From the NCBI GenBank assembly GCA_028829895.1, contig CM054179.1, positions 46,129,891-46,193,890 on the forward strand: DNA of 64,000 bases. The letters run 5' to 3'. Every line of letters begins with the position of its first letter. The stretch's first letter is position 1. The notes under the pieces are model-generated. The model made no database searches. It was not told where the DNA came from and was given only the letters and a program-made list of their open reading frames with translations. The DNA comes from Sinotaia quadrata. Lineage: Eukaryota > Mollusca > Gastropoda > Architaenioglossa > Viviparidae. The translations under genes were made by a program, and so were the position numbers. Below are positions 23,112 to 34,025 of the stretch, piece after piece.

Positions 23112-23283
23112 GAAGAAGAAGAAGAAGAAGAAGAAGAAGAAGAAGAAGAAGAAGAAGAAGAAGAAGAAGAAGAAGAAGAAGAAGAAGAAGAAGAAGAAGA
23201 AGAAGAAGAAGAAGAAGAAGAAGAAGAAGAAGAAGAAGAAGAAGAAGAAGAAGAAGAAGAAGAAGAAGAAGAAGAAGAAGAAA
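23112..23283. repeat. (GAA)n array, about 57 uninterrupted units
   Basis: This is a pure GAA/TTC repeat of about 170 bp directly behind the tail of R4 copy 6 ('aataattataataatat' then GAA). It lies in the receptor intron between the Ig exon at 23.7 kb and the one at 15.9 kb. All-purine mirror-repeat DNA of this length can form triplex structures (known property). The poly-Lys and poly-Ser ORFs across it are artefacts. Confidence 0.98.
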
Positions 23284-23688
23284 ATGAAGACGAAGAAAAA
23301 AAGAAAAATAAAAAAAGAAATAATGTTGTACTGCCTGTCACTCTATGGTGATGGTAATGTTGATTCCACTGCTAGATAGACTGGGAATGTTGCAATATAA
23401 TTATCGAATTGTAATGCATTGATTGAGAGGTACCATCTATCACTGAGATGAATGATTTACATTAAATAGTTGTACTATCAGTGTATTAATTACCGTAACA
23501 AGAATATTCTATTATGATGCATAATATGAATTCATCTTTTAAAGTAAATAAATATAATTACATACTTATTTTCTCATACAGTAATAATAAGCTACTTCAT
23601 TTTGTTTTGTGTACGTGTCCTTTTTTCGTATCCTTAGTACTCTCTCTAGTTGAACTAGTACTGACAGCTAGAGAAAACTTCAACTTAC

Positions 23689-23940
23689 ACTGCAGGTCGA
23701 GGATAATCTTTGCAATAATTAATTTGAAAAAATAACTATATCCATTCTGATACGTGTAACAAAAAATTTTCTTTCCATCTTGGTCTGGCTGAGGTCTGAA
23801 GGTGCAAGTGGTACTAGACGTTTTGCTGCAGGGTACATTCCAATGCAGTTCAGACGTATTATTTGCTGGATTACAGTTCAGTGTCATATCTTGTGATCCG
23901 TTACTTTTGAAAGGCAAGGGGTCACTCAGTGTAAGATTTC
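23689..23940 (-). CDS. receptor gene, Ig-like domain exon (outermost)
   Basis: A 252-bp exon, phase 1-1, with acceptor ..gtcaatag (23941-23946) and donor gtaagt (23683-23688). It reads GNLTLSDPLPFKSNGSQ then DMTLNCNPANN, LHWNVPCSK, TCTFRPQPDQDGKK and IFCYTYQNGYSYFF. Cys-Trp-Cys spacing and the D-x-G-K-x-F-x-C pattern fit an Ig V/C2-like fold. It joins the preceding EGF exon as ..DCVG-NLTL. N-glycosylation sequons (NLT, NGS, NNT) support an extracellular location. It is diverged from the two duplicated Ig exons. Confidence 0.8.
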
Positions 23941-24009
23941 CTATTGACAAATATTTCATTTTTATATCAGCATGAATAGATTTTGAAACAAATATAAAAC
24001 ACAAATAAT

Positions 24010-24555
24010 CATTAAGTACATAAATTATACATCAATATAAAATTCTTTATTTTATCAAAATTAAATCAGTTTAATTCAAACAAAATTCGTTATTTCACCA
24101 ATGATATTCATTATGCATGTTTAGCTGTTATGAATTTAATTCATAGATTTATTTCATATTGAATAAAACAGTTAACGAATGTAAATTAGTACATTTCATC
24201 AAATATCTCAGAGGGAAAGGTTTTACTCTGTAGACTTTCTCTGTGTGCTGAGGCATATGTCAACATACTTTAGAATTGGAGATTTAATAAATCATTATGG
24301 AAAAATAGATAGTATGACAAAGCAAAGTTACGTCTATTTTTAGGTTTCATTATTATATTATATTGCTAATATTAACGTGATCCTACTTTTGGCACTGTGT
24401 ATGACGTCATTTTTGTAATGTCAGAGCTAAGTGATAGCATTAGGCGATGTCCAAGCTGTTGTGCTAGCTGAGTAAACTGAACCAGTTCTAAGAGCATGAG
24501 AACTTTCTGCTGACTAATGGTTTGATACTGATACTCCTACGCCATACTTGTTAAT
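24010..24555. other. receptor intron, nothing recognised
   Basis: AT-rich sequence without a supported exon or element. Confidence 0.4.
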
Positions 24556-24559
24556 GGTT

Positions 24560-25060
24560 ACGATTTATATTGTTTATTAATCATCCACAACTAATTGAGA
24601 ATCTTAATTAATATTATTAATAATTATCCAGAAAACACTCATAAACTCACTTGGCGGATATGCGGGAGCTGTAATCGTTTCTCTCTTCCACAACATTAAA
24701 GACATTCATTAACAGTCACACAATGTTTCCATATGTGGAAAACATTTTACCAAAGGAGAAGATAAATCCTTCTTTTAATCTATATTTAGCGAGCACCCAT
24801 CCACCTATCTTCTCCAACATACGGTAGTCAATTTGTGTAAGGTCAATAAACTTATTAAGTCAACAATCAAATACATAGCGGGTGAATATAATCAGAAGAG
24901 CATTGACATTAAATTGCATCACTTCACAACAATGTCCAATTAATGCTGGATAATCATTCAGTTTAACATAATATATAATCGAGTTCATAGATATCATCAC
25001 GGAAATGAGAGTAGAATTTCAGAGAAATAATTAAAGTCAATGCACATTGTCAAACCCGAA
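24560..25060 (+). repeat. dispersed repeat E, copy 1
   Basis: It shares long similarity with 60140-60740 and the reverse complement of 46440-46695 (landmarks 'ctcttccacaacatt', 'tatatttagcgag', 'ccatccacc'). On the minus strand a degenerate reading frame similar to the ORF at 60190-60489 can be followed (..GGWVLAKYRLKEGF / VGGLDLAKYKLK). Its right end ('atcacggaaatgagagtaga') links it to repeat D at 10.4 kb. The family is not recognised. Confidence 0.6.
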
Positions 25061-26094
25061 ATGCAAATAAAAGGAGTGAAAATTATTTTTATATTTATCT
25101 TGAAACTTATTAAATATTTTGACTTTTATTAAGTGTTTGCTACTTTCACCAAGCAATTTTTTCTTGCAAGGGTAGAAATAAAATTTAAGTGTAGATGAAA
25201 AGATTAGAGCCTCTAGACAGTCCTATCTTTGGCAAATGAAAATTGCATAACCGCGCTGGTTAGAAGGCCGCCTGCGTGCGTCTTCAGTCATGCATCAGTG
25301 GAGAAAATCGCCAGGAGTCATATCGCACAGTTTGATAAACAGAAATTAAAAATCGCATGTCTAACCTACATTTTGATCACAGGTCCGCACCGACTGTCCC
25401 ATGGGTCAAGATGTCTAAGATCACTAACATGAAAGATGTATGTGTTTACACGAAAAAGAGATCTCCTTGTGTACGTGTCCAAGAATACAACATGCCTCGA
25501 GATTGTTATGTCAACTCATTATAACAGATTAACTTATTTTTCCATGCACTTCTGTTAAGTCCAGTCAAAATTGCGAACAAATCTCTTGTCTTGAATGTTC
25601 GTCCCGAATTTCCGACTCTGATTCGGTCAACGCACAGTTTGAGGTATGTTTGGAAAAGTTACTTAGAAACTGAAACTAAAATATTATTGCAATATTGTAA
25701 GCCAAATAATTGTATTTTCGTGTCAGGAAATTTTCCCTGACAAATTGTGTATAATTCTTTTCATTTCAGTCATGCAAAGGATTTATTTGTATTTTCTTGC
25801 ATTTTGACTAATGTATAATTGTATATTTCTACCTGCTGTTATGACTGAGGGATGCATTGGTTGTAAATTCTATGAATTTTCGTATTTTTAGTAATGCCAT
25901 GATTCAATATATTTTCGCTTATTTGTGGAGACTGAGAAATATATTAGCCTGCGAATTGTATGATTTGATTTTTTGTCATTTCCAATATGTAATAAATATA
26001 TATATTATATATCTTTAATCTGCTTGTTGTGACCAGAATTTATAATGGTTTATTAACTTAAGCCTCCACTTTACCACAAACATAAACTATTGAA
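25061..26094. other. receptor intron, nothing recognised
   Basis: AT-rich DNA. The ORF at 25229-25432 has no recognisable domain. No supported feature. Confidence 0.4.
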
Positions 26095-26395
26095 GGATAG
26101 TGGCTGTTGCCGACACTTATCTCACAATCATTCAATTTGCAACAAGTCACTGCCTTTCATATTTAAGCGAGGTCCCAAATGTTCCTTCTACAGACACATT
26201 CCACAACTGTTCCATAATCTTCGAAAATCCTATCCAAGCACACCGTAGAGAATCATCCTGAATTTCGAATGCGCTATCGAGCACATCATGAGGAATGTTC
26301 TTGAATTTCCATGTGTGTTTACTCAACACACCAATAGGAACATTCAGAATAATCTTCGTGAATTATCACGAACATACTCAAGCCACAAATTTCTA
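26095..26395 (-). repeat. dispersed repeat D, copy joined to element B
   Basis: It matches 10080-10360 in reverse orientation. It replaces the expected continuation of the element B integrase after about 26400, so it marks the broken end of element B. Confidence 0.6.
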
Positions 26396-26646
26396 TGATA
26401 TTGGGTCGAATCTTGTGATATTTCATGCAATGCAAACAAAATTCCAATCACTTAGTCTTTCCACACACATTTTTCTCAATGACCTGGACAGAGTAGCATT
26501 CAGATTTCCTATTAAATCCTTACACATGGAGTGGTCAGGAGTATTTTAAAATTGTTTTACTGTCAAAATCTGATTAATCTATTCCATGACAGTGAGAATC
26601 CATCTGTGTCCTGAACCCGATGAGGGCACAAATTCTCCAATAAGAT
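26396..26646 (-). pseudogene. element B integrase core, 3' part
   Basis: The minus strand reads IGEFVPSSGSGHRWILTVME, then a stop, then TPDHSMCKDLIGNLNATL and SLRKMCVERLSDWN. This is the integrase catalytic core of a Ty3/gypsy-type element, normally ..IGPF.PSS.GHRYILTV.D and TPYHPMCNGLVE. The residue expected to be the first core Asp (IDLIGEF) lies at the junction with the solo LTR, and a stop follows VME. It is separated from its 5' half (28367-28530) by the solo LTR at 26647-28361; the frame is continuous across the LTR if the LTR and one target copy are ignored. Confidence 0.82.
26642..26646. repeat. target-site duplication AAGAT, left copy
   Basis: AAGAT precedes the LTR start TGTGACAG; the same five bases follow its end at 28362-28366. 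Confidence 0.88.
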
Positions 26647-28361
26647 TGTGACAGATTATGGAAAATTCTGTGCCATGAACTCCTAACCCAGTTCTGCTGA
26701 TTCAAAATCAAATTTTGAACGAATTCTTTGTTAAAGCTTTTCCCGTGTTGCACCAGTATCGAGAAGCTAGCAAAGAGGTCAAGTGTATTATGTAACTTTG
26801 GACCATTGTCCAGTAAGTTCGAATCAACAAGCATACCATGTGATCAGTCACGTGACGCATTCAATACATTTTGATAAATACGATAATGTGCGGTAAAACT
26901 CTCACTCGCACTCACAGACCCGGTCAACACACAAGTCATCTACCTAGCTAGTCACCGCCTATTGCCAAGTCATGCTAGAGAACCCGTTGCTTGAAGCAGT
27001 AATCTACTTTTGAGAGGTAACACGTCAACTTCTTACAAATATTATTGCATTTGTTAATTGTATTTTGTAATTGAATTGATGTATGTATTTTGTAATTGAA
27101 TTTATGTATGTATTTTGTACAGGATTATCGCAATTCTAGCCGAAGTACGTGATTCGATTGTAAAATGACAAATCTAAAGGTTTCATTTGTATATAAATTA
27201 TTGTAACTCTTTCTTATCTTTAATTTGTATAAATCTTAAATTCACTTGTGCCACAGGAACGTCTCTGCATGTTGCGAATTCCCTGTAATTCAAATTGTTT
27301 TCTTGCGTATAATTTTCATGCTAATTTGTAAAACGCTCAACCTTAATTTGAATTATTCCTTTGTGTGATTTCCAATTTTTAATGCTGTAAATGTTTGGAA
27401 ATTCATACGTTCATGCAATGTTAAATGTAACACATATGTGAACCGCAATGTATCTTTAAATATGATTATATTTAAATTGTAAACTACACGATAGTCGAAG
27501 ATTCTAAATTCAGAGCATTTAAATATCGATCACATGCTTGGGTTTGCGAACACAAACGCAAATCGCTCATGGAAATCAAAACCTTTTATTCCAGAGCGGG
27601 TTCTTGTTCTTCATACTTCTTCTTGGTTCTTGTTCTACTTGAACCTACTTTTGGGTCATATGTCGACTCGCATGTCTTCATAACCCATGCCTACGTTTCT
27701 ATGTTGGCGTACGTCGTGTTAACTTTGGTTAACGATTCTTCGCCTACATTCGTCGCCTAGCGCAGTAACTGAGGGACGGTTGACTGTTGATGCTACGGGC
27801 AGTACCAGCGATGAATCAAAGTTATGTGGACCAGATCTAACCACGTGGCATTCATGAGCACAGATGAGTAATGCTCTGTTCTCCTGAGACCAAAAGACTA
27901 TTGGGCAACTAACTTTCTATAATATTGACTGTAACTCGTTATAAGCACTGATTTATTTGCTACTGTTTTAAATCTAGACTTTGTGCTCGTAATTAATTGT
28001 TATCGTTACATGTTAAATATTAAATTCATTTTTACATTTTGTTAAAAATCTCTTTCGTAGTGATTCTTATGCATATAGACCTAATTTGTGGTTTGGATGG
28101 GGGACGATTGAGCTAAATGACGTTTTGAATGCATATTAATTTAAGAGAGTTTTAACAGTTTCCAAACCGGCTATTGTACGCAAGTTGTCAGTTCGTAAAT
28201 CTGTTTGTCTTAACTACAAAGACGCATTTTTAATTTAGTCGAATGATAATTTGAGCAACCAGTCTGTTTAGGGTGAAGAGAAGGAATTAATTTAATCAAA
28301 TAAATTAAAGTTTCCATAAAATCCTAAGCAGGGTCTATAAATAAAAACTGGACACATAACA
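26647..28361 (+). mobile_element. solo LTR A1 (1715 bp) inside element B integrase
   Basis: It begins TGTGACAG and ends ..CATAACA, with exact AAGAT on both sides, which defines a solo LTR. The end region carries 'gggtctataaataaaaactgg', holding a TATA-like and an AATAAA sequence. It is homologous along its length to the inverted LTR at 31472-33190 and more loosely to 53716-55418 and 58634-59788. A 27-bp tandem ('tgtatgtattttgtaattga') lies at about 27060-27120. The ORF at 27569-27760 is also present in LTR A2 but has no domain. Confidence 0.9.
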
Positions 28362-28366
28362 AAGAT
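28362..28366. repeat. target-site duplication AAGAT, right copy
   Basis: It matches 26642-26646 exactly and is the 5-bp duplication typical of LTR element integration. Confidence 0.88.
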
Positions 28367-28530
28367 CAATGGCTACATGCCTAAAAGGAATAATTATCAA
28401 TTGATGGGGTTTCACCTAGTTTAAGGCAGGTATACTGCCTTTCTATTAATTATGACAACCATCACATGAATGGCAATACCAAGTGATGTCCCCTGTCATA
28501 CCTAAACAATAAAACTTAGCTTCAACACAA
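28367..28530 (-). pseudogene. element B integrase zinc-binding (HHCC) part
   Basis: The minus strand reads AKFYCLGMTGDITWYCHSCD and GCHN, the C-x2-C half of the integrase zinc-binding domain, normally F.WPGM..D...YC..C..C. It then reads QLIIIPFRHVAIDL up to the LTR A1 target site. The corresponding place in element B' is 53270-53400. Stops interrupt the region. Confidence 0.8.
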
Positions 28531-29160
28531 GCTAAAGATTAGTTGGTCCCTGTTCACTGGCAGTGGGTGGGTCATGATCCAAACAGCATATTCACTCGAT
28601 AGTTCAGAGGTACCACCAACTGACTGCTATATGTCCCTGCCTGTTTATGAATCCAGTGACCATCATTCCAGTGAAGCTCAGTAGCTTTGCCAGAAAACTT
28701 ATACATGGACGATCCTTAGAGCTTGGTCTTCTCTAGAGAATAATCAGTACTCCTCTGAGAATGTCATATTCCCCTTCAGTTTCAACCACAGTCTGACAGT
28801 CAGAACAAATTATCTGTTCTGCCATGACTGGGTCCAATGTGACTTCCTAGTAACACACACCACCAACGAAAGTTTCAGCCAAAGTTGTTGGTGCATCATC
28901 TTCACACTTGCTACTCACTATTACTGGTTCACATTGAATACATTCACACATTCCCCTAGCTTTAGCTTCCTTTGCTACTGAATCTGGGGTATCCTCATCA
29001 TTGTGAACGTATTTGCATCCCATGATAGCACAATTTACTAGACATACAACCTGAATGCATCCACATACTCGCTATCTATGTCTACCATCACAATGGGTAC
29101 TTTATCTTTTACACCATTGGCTAGAGTGACTGTATGAAAATCTCTAATGTAGCTGCTTTC
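28531..29160 (-). pseudogene. element B spacer between protease and integrase
   Basis: About 630 bp link the protease to the integrase zinc-binding part. No RT signature is found in this interval. Short blocks match element B' (for example VMAEQIICSDCQTV at about 28790-28830 versus VMAEQIMVSDCQTV at about 52962-53010). Frames are broken by stops. Confidence 0.65.
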
Positions 29161-29462
29161 CTACACTAGCCTAGGCTGTATGACTAACCCTACTCTGCAA
29201 CCAATGTCACAGAGAAGTGGAACAAAATGTCCATTTATGTATGCATTAGAACGAGGTGCATCAGTTGGTTCTATAACATTTCTGTTACTTGGGCAATAAT
29301 GTCTGATATGGGCTGGTTTGCCACAGCTAAAGCATACCACTGGTTCATTCTTTACACATTTGTCTTTACTGTGGCAGTGAGGTGTGCAGACTCTATCTTT
29401 TGTGTTTTGAAATGGGGGAGGTGATGAAGTGAGTCCCATACTTGGTTTGTGATCAGACCTAT
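29161..29462 (-). pseudogene. element B gag zinc knuckle and protease
   Basis: The minus-strand frame encodes CFSCGKPAHIRHYC, a C-x2-C-x4-H-x4-C nucleocapsid knuckle. It is followed by NGHFVPLLCDIGCRVGLV, where an aspartic protease would have D-T/S-G; here the Thr is Ile, so the protease is inactive. The ORF as called continues into the C-type LTR (residues MFIDVMPGKVLLL), so its apparent N-terminus is not gag. Confidence 0.82.
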
Positions 29463-31060
29463 TGTCAGTCAAAAGTAAAACTTTGCCTGGCATCACATCA
29501 ATAAACATTTAAAATTAAAATAATGAAAAGGAATAAAACCTAGATACATAAGGGGTATAGGAAACCTAGTACAAAAAAATACATTTAAAATATTTAACCA
29601 AGCCACTCCAAGATACTAACAGGATATTTGTTAGAATTACAAGACCTAACAGGATAGATCACACAGAGCTGGACCGTTAGATTTAATGTATCTATCTCTT
29701 TTATATATCTCTGTCCCAGATGCCTGAACTGGACCTGCAGTCCAGATGGTGGGAGAACCGCTGTGCCGTTTCCAACTGTCCACTGTCCCCCTGCTGTCTG
29801 GCTGTCCATTACAACCAATCGGTAAATAAATGGAGGGATGGAATGGGGGGGGGGGGCAGTACATGCTAGAACACAGCAAACGGTTGAAGATCAAAAGGTC
29901 ACTTGTAATTAAAAACAGGGGAATGGTTAGTCTCAAGGAAACACATGGTAGAATGGAAAACCTTTAAATAACCATGTTTAATGAGTTCTCTTATCTCTGC
30001 TTAGAACAACCCCTGGTTCCAGCAGGAAGAAGCGAGTCCCAGAATTTAGGTATTGTATTTTGGAAGAAAAATATTGTTAAATTTAAAGTCAGAAAGACTC
30101 CACTGAGTACAGTAGTCTAAGGAGGGACCTATTGTACTCCAACCAGATTACCTTTGATTCTTGGGGTTTGAAGAACATGGAAGGTATGTGTGACTGACTT
30201 TTAATCTTAGTTAAAACTTTGTGTAATAATGATAGAATGTTTGAGAGTATTTTTAATTCATATCTTCCTTTCAGCTTAGTGTCAATGTGCTCAGGGAAAT
30301 TAATAGCCATTGTCACTTTGAATGTTTTCTTTTGTAGTCAGCAGTTTCTTACACTGCATTATTAAATTGCAGAATCACCAGGTCATTCAGACCACTGGGT
30401 CACTCAGCTATCTGAGGGCTCCTAAGACCAATTCTGCAGTGTGCATGAAGCAAAGTGGGTGGAGCTAGCTAGTGCTGGTCAAGCTAAGGGCTGCTGCTGT
30501 GAAGATTTGTATGTTGGACGCTGGCTCAGCGTTGTGCTGAACTTTCAACTTTCACTTGGGACATTTAAGCTAAGTAATCAAACTCAGGGCATTGGAAACG
30601 AGTGCATATCTTGTAATTAAAATTGAGATTTATACAGAAAAGGAAAATATATTAGGACAAGAAAAACTGACGTTGAAAATAACTTGAGTGTAGGGGAGGT
30701 TAATTAATTCCCTGATTTGGGTTAGAACCAATCTACTTTGTAACCTGCTGTTAGAACCATATTAATAACTGTTCTTTCTCTTATATTTTTATAATTTATT
30801 TTCTTTTATTGTTATATAAATTGTATTGTTAAATTTTTATTTGTGTTGTGTCAAATTCATTATCATTTTCATCCAATATGATTTTATAAGTGTCATTGTC
30901 ATGTCTGCCTAATGTCTGTCCTGAGTCTGTCTTTGTCTTATCTGTGAGGAATCATTTTCTCTGGGGGCTCATACAAGTAACCGGAAGTGATGTCCTCAAT
31001 TGTTGTCCCGTCATAGGTATTCGTATTTATGAAGGTGCCAACACCTATCATTCTGTCACA
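29463..31060 (-). mobile_element. solo LTR of family C inside element B gag (about 1.6 kb)
   Basis: Read on the minus strand it starts TGTGACAGAATG and ends ..TTTTGACTGACA. It lies between the gag frame ending ..HNSEPQNQNTINEQIT and the frame resuming before the zinc knuckle. These two parts are adjacent in element B' (52155-52391). It aligns along most of its length with 50033-51562. Flanking five-mers (ATATA and ATAGG, minus sense) are only partly alike, so the target duplication is decayed or the edges are off by a few bases. A poly-G run lies at 29847-29857. Confidence 0.75.
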
Positions 31061-31226
31061 TATATGTAATTTGTTCATTAATGGTGTTTTGGTTTTGAGG
31101 TTCAGAGTTATGCCTAGCTGTCAGATCAGTACGTTTTCTGCATATCTCCTCATACCTGTCAACTGCTTTTAACCAATCTGTCAAACTATTTGGTCCTTTG
31201 TTCTTAACATAAGCTAAATGTGCTGA
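31061..31226 (-). pseudogene. element B gag, middle part
   Basis: The minus strand reads LTDWLKAVDRYEEICRKRTD and then LTARHNSEPQNQN, closely matching TEWQEAADRYEEIHRACTN in element B' at 52155-52230. The reading frame is open here. It is gag sequence of a Ty3/gypsy-type element, with no catalytic role. Confidence 0.78.
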
Positions 31227-31471
31227 AGGTTATGATGACTGTAACTTGTCAATCACAAAGAGATCCCTAATGCCTTTCAAATTGCTAATCTCTACTTCAT
31301 CTAGTTATATCATGTGGTCAAGATGTGCTCTAGCTTACTAGCTGTCTGTAAAATATAATGGTCTACTCTGTTTTGAACTGGTGAAACCAATATTTGAATG
31401 TCTCATCACTCTGAGGTAAGCTAACAGTTCGGTCTTATATGTTTCATATATCACAACTTTCTATGGGAGTC
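31227..31471 (-). repeat. left copy of a 245-bp duplication flanking solo LTR A2
   Basis: The sequence 'aggttatgatgactgtaact'...'ctatgggagtc' is repeated at 33191-33447 on the other side of the LTR. The copies differ by a few substitutions, a 14-bp insertion in the right copy and a 2-bp change. It is gag sequence of element B. Confidence 0.92.
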
Positions 31472-33190
31472 TGTTACGTGTCCAGTTTTTATTTATAGAC
31501 CCTGCTTAGGATATTATGGAAACTTTAATTTACTTGATTAAATGAATTCCCTCTCTTCACCCTAAACAGACTGGTTGCTCAAATTATCATTCGACTAAGT
31601 CAAAAATGCGTCTTTGTAGTTAAGACAAACAGATTTACAAACTGACAACTTGCGTACAATAGCCGGCTTGGAAATCGTTAAAACTCTCTTAAATTAATAT
31701 GCATTCAAAACGTTCATTTAGCTCAATCAACCCCCATCCAAACCATGATTAGGTCAATATGCATAAGAATTACTATGAAAGAGGTTTTTAACAAAATATA
31801 AAAAGAATTTAATATTTAATTATGTAACGATAACAATTAATTACGAGCACGAAGTCTAGATTTAAACAGTAGCAAATAAATCGGTGCTTATAATGAGTTA
31901 CAATGTTTATAGAAAGTTAATCAGCCAATAGTCTTTTTGCTTCAGGAGGACAGAATGTTACTCATCTGTACTCTTTAACACCATGTGGTCTCTAAACTGG
32001 TTAGATCTAGTCCACATCACTCTGACTCATCGCTGGTACTGCTCATAGCATCAACAGTCAACCGTCCCCTCAGTTACTGCGTTAAGGTGTACTCTGCGAA
32101 GAATCGTTAATCAATGGCGGCCTGGCCCTTACGTCATCGTCCGTCCAAGATTAACACAATGTGCGCCAACGTAGAACGTAGGCGGGGGATATGAAGACAT
32201 GCGAGTCGACATATGACCCAAAAGTAGGTTCAAGTAGAACAAGAACCAAGAAGAAGTATGAAGAACAAGAACCCGCTCTGGAATAAAAGGTTTTGATTTC
32301 CATGAGCGATTTGCGTTTGTGTTCGCAAACCCAAGCATGTGATCGATATTTAAATGCTCTGAATTTAGAATCTTCAACTATCATGTTGTTTACAATTTAA
32401 ATATAATCATATTTAAAGATACAATGCGGTTCACATATGTGTTACATTTAACATTGCATGAACGTATGAATTTCCAAACATTTACAGCATTAAAAATTGG
32501 AATTCACACAAAGGAATAATTCAAATTAAGCATGAGCCCTTTACAAATTAGCATGAAAATTATACGCAAGAAAACAATTTGAATTATAAAGAATTCGCAA
32601 CGTGCACAGACGTTCCTGCGGCACAAGTGAATTTAAGATTTATACAAATTAAAGATAAGAAAAAGTTACAATAATTTATATACAAATGAAACCTTTAGAT
32701 TTGTCATTTTCTATCGAATCACGTACTTCGGCTAGAATTGTGATAATCCTGTACAAAATACATACATCAATTCAAATACAAAATACAATTAACAAATGCA
32801 ATAATATTTGTAAGAAGTAGACGTGTTACCTCTCAAAAGTAGATTACTGCTCCAAGCAACGGGTTCTCTAGCATGACTTGGCAATAGGCGGTGACTAACT
32901 AGGTAGCTGACTTGTGTGTCGACCGGGTCTGTGAGTGCATTACCGAGCGTTATCATATTTATCAAACTGTATTGAATGTGTCACGTGACTGGTCACATGG
33001 TATGCTTGTTGATTCGAACTTGCTGGACAATGGTCTAAAGTTACATAATATGTTTGAACTCTTTGCTAGCTTCTCCATACTGGTGCAACACAGGAAAAGC
33101 TTTAACAAAGAATTCGATTCAAAATTTGATTTTGAATCAGTAGAACTGGGTTAAGAGTTCATGGCAAAGAATTTGCCAGAATCCGTCACA
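31472..33190 (-). mobile_element. solo LTR A2 (1719 bp) in element B gag
   Basis: In minus sense it runs TGTGACGG..CGTAACA. Together with LTR A1 in opposite orientation it creates an apparent 1.7-kb inverted repeat. There is no short target duplication (GAGTC versus AGGTT). Instead the 245/257-bp gag segments on the two sides are duplicates. The ORF at 32151-32384 is shared in part with LTR A1 and is not a recognised gene. Confidence 0.88.
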
Positions 33191-33447
33191 AGGTTATGAT
33201 GACTATAACTTGTCAATCACAAAGAGATCCCTAATGCCTTTCAAATTGCTAATCTCTACTTCATCTAGTTATATCATGTGGTCAAGATGTGCTCTAGCTT
33301 ACTAGCTGTCTGTAAAATATAATGATTTATACTACTGGTCTACTCTGTTTTGAACTGGTGAAACCAATATTTGTATGTCTCATCACTCTGAGGTATGCTA
33401 ACAGTTCGGTCTTATATGTTTCATATATCACTCTTTCTATGGGAGTC
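33191..33447 (-). repeat. right copy of the duplication flanking LTR A2
   Basis: 257 bp matching 31227-31471. It starts 'aggttatgatgactataact' and ends 'ctatgggagtc', then continues into unique gag sequence. Confidence 0.92.
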
Positions 33448-34025
33448 TATCAAAGACCATACTGTCCTGTCCTTTCATTCCTGCTGCTAAGTAATTAAGC
33501 CATAGTTTTTTTCTGGTAAGCCTAATCTTATGGCACATTGCTCAAAGATAAACATGTAATTTTCGATGTTTTCCCCTTTTTGTTGAAAGTCAAGATGAAA
33601 TTTTGCACTGGCTTTCTGAACCTTAGCAGCCTTCTCACTAATCTTTAAGATTTATTTCTGTATCTTCAGTTGGTTTAAGCCAAGCTGTATGTTCATTTTG
33701 TCACCATCATCTTATTAAGACAAACACTACCTCTTTTTGAAGATCATATTCAATTTTCAAAATTTTGTAACTTTCATTAATTTTTATTTCTAGTTCTTCT
33801 CTTTCACGTTCATTTTTATTTCTAGTTCTTCTCTTTCACGTTCATTTTTATATTAGTTTTATCTTCAACCTTTCTTTCTTATCTACATAGTCTGTAATAT
33901 AACTTGAAACTTTATCTGATGGAGTGCATGCTTCTTCAGCCCATCGCCCTGCCTTCCTGTACCCCTCTCATTCTTTCTTTCAAGCAAAATTTCCATTTTT
34001 TAAATGCAAAATAATTCTATCATGA
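33448..34025 (-). pseudogene. element B gag, N-terminal part
   Basis: The minus strand has the gag start region '..aaaaaatggaaattttgct' (MEILLE) at about 33990, matching 49855-49880 of element B'. A charged coiled-coil-like section rich in KRER follows, with a tandem 32-bp duplication at about 33779-33842, and stops are present. Its own 5' LTR was not recognised to the right. Confidence 0.65.

Noticed and set aside
23053..23379. ORF of poly-Lys (and minus-strand poly-Ser)
   Set aside because: It is a translation of the GAA/TTC microsatellite with no start context or domain.
25725..25745. Short inverted repeat 'tgtcaggaaa'/'ttccctgaca' as a regulatory hairpin
   Set aside because: It is a single short imperfect palindrome in AT-rich intron DNA with no supporting context.
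27569..27760. ORF shared by LTR A1 and LTR A2 (MEIKTFYSRAGS..) as a conserved protein
   Set aside because: Both occurrences lie inside homologous LTRs; similarity follows from the LTR copies, and the frames diverge at the ends.
29161..29508. N-terminal residues MFIDVMPGKVLLL as part of gag
   Set aside because: The same DNA aligns with the end of solo LTR C' at 51530-51562, so this part belongs to the inserted LTR.
30960..30990. 'tgggggctcatacaag' as a primer-binding site after an LTR
   Set aside because: It resembles a retroviral-type site, but alignment of the two C-family copies and the GAAAG duplication place it inside the LTR in the opposite orientation.
26642..33447. A full LTR element bounded by inverted LTRs
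   Set aside because: LTRs of one element must be direct repeats; both are in opposite orientation, each interrupts a different part of element B, and A1 has its own 5-bp duplication.
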